DNA of 23,139 nucleotides from Deltaproteobacteria bacterium (GTDB lineage Bacteria > Desulfobacterota > Desulfobacteria > Desulfobacterales > C00003060), in assembly GCA_019309815.1 (NCBI GenBank), contig JAFDFO010000009.1, positions 1 to 23,139 on the forward strand, given 5' to 3'. Of the stretch, positions 22,800 through 23,139 are shown piece after piece; the stretch's first letter is position 1; every line of letters starts with the position of its first letter. Below the pieces are notes generated by a model. The model saw nothing but the letters and a program-made list of their open reading frames with translations. It made no database searches and was not told the origin of the DNA. The translations under genes and the position numbers were made by a program.

Positions 22800-23006
22800 C
22801 AGGATTTAGCCACAGACCCGCCGTCGCTGAAAGCTATGGCGCGGCAAGCCCACACTGGACAAATACCCAATATTGCTTTATATTGCGTTCAAATATTAAC
22901 TATCTTTAAAGAATTCTTTCTTTCGTGTCTTTTTATTATTTTCGTGCGTTGCGGCTGCGCCTTATGAAGAGGCGTGATAAATTGTTTTTGTTGGGGGAGT
23001 ATAGAA

Positions 23007-23139
23007 ATGCCTATTTTCGAATACCATTGTGCGAAATGCGACAGGGAATTTGAGGTCCTTGTCTTTGGAAACGACAAAGTCACCTGCCCTACCTGCAACG
23101 GCAAGAAGGTCAAAAAGTTACTCTCCGCTTTCAGCCACA
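23007..23139 (+). CDS. FmdB-type zinc-ribbon protein, N-terminal part (cut by window end)
   Basis: ATG at 23007, with GGGGGAG 7-8 nt upstream, opens a frame of 44 codons that runs off the window. It reads MPIFEYHCAKCDREFEVLV, with Cys8-x2-Cys11 and then Cys27-x2-Cys30 (TCPTCNG). This is the start of the FmdB/CxxC_CXXC_SSSS family of small putative regulatory zinc ribbons. The function of the family is poorly defined. The 224 nt before it hold AT-rich sequence without a visible gene. Confidence 0.9.
   Translation, partial: MPIFEYHCAKCDREFEVLVFGNDKVTCPTCNGKKVKKLLSAFSH

Overview
The window looks like a chromosomal segment of a Gram-negative anaerobe of the Desulfobacterota (the former sulfate-reducing Deltaproteobacteria). 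Four things point there. The adenylate kinase has the Cys-x5-His-x15-Cys-x2-Cys LID site known from Desulfovibrio gigas. A selenocysteine synthase gene is present. The lexA-type gene has GAAC-N4-GTTC operators. Two-component proteins have architectures I associate with this phylum. The phylum is an inference from gene content; I could not run a search. I saw no tRNA, rRNA, CRISPR array, transposase or phage gene.

Layout: 1-111 (-) is the start of lexA, cut by the window edge, with a promoter near 330-359 carrying two SOS operators and a leader with an 8-bp tandem repeat. 466-2843 (-) holds a GHMP sugar kinase, a TatA-type translocase subunit and a YegS/DAGK-like lipid kinase. 3082-3756 (+) is adk, converging on a K+ channel plus stand-alone cyclic-nucleotide-binding protein pair (5678-3950, -). 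9362-5712 (-) is a succinate dehydrogenase/fumarate reductase operon, sdhC(D)-sdhA-sdhB, whose membrane anchor looks like a fused SdhC+SdhD. Upstream on the same strand are a THEP1-like NTPase and a lone CheR-type methyltransferase. 11083-15256 (+) is a tight four-gene run: mpl (peptidoglycan recycling), a histidine kinase with an N-terminal Rossmann-like domain, an Rcp1/CheY-like receiver, and a receiver joined to a histidine dimerization domain that lacks the ATPase domain. 16700-15288 and 17913-16990 (-) are two transporters (SSS and AEC families). 18106-20793 (+) is selA coupled to a degenerate-GGDEF/TPR protein. 21040-21627 is gmhA. 21880-22782 is a deoxyhypusine-synthase-like gene whose C-terminus is frameshifted. 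23007 onward is the start of an FmdB-type zinc-ribbon protein.

How the parts may fit: mpl, gmhA and perhaps the GHMP kinase concern the cell envelope (murein recycling and LPS heptose). sdhCAB and adk are core energy metabolism. selA implies selenoprotein synthesis. The best candidate for an under-described system is the mpl-linked signalling cassette at 12504-15256. Second are the split channel/CNBD pair and the SdhC-D fusion. Many intergenic gaps carry short direct repeats or palindromes. One palindromic family occurs twice, at about 16771-16948 and 20799-21002.
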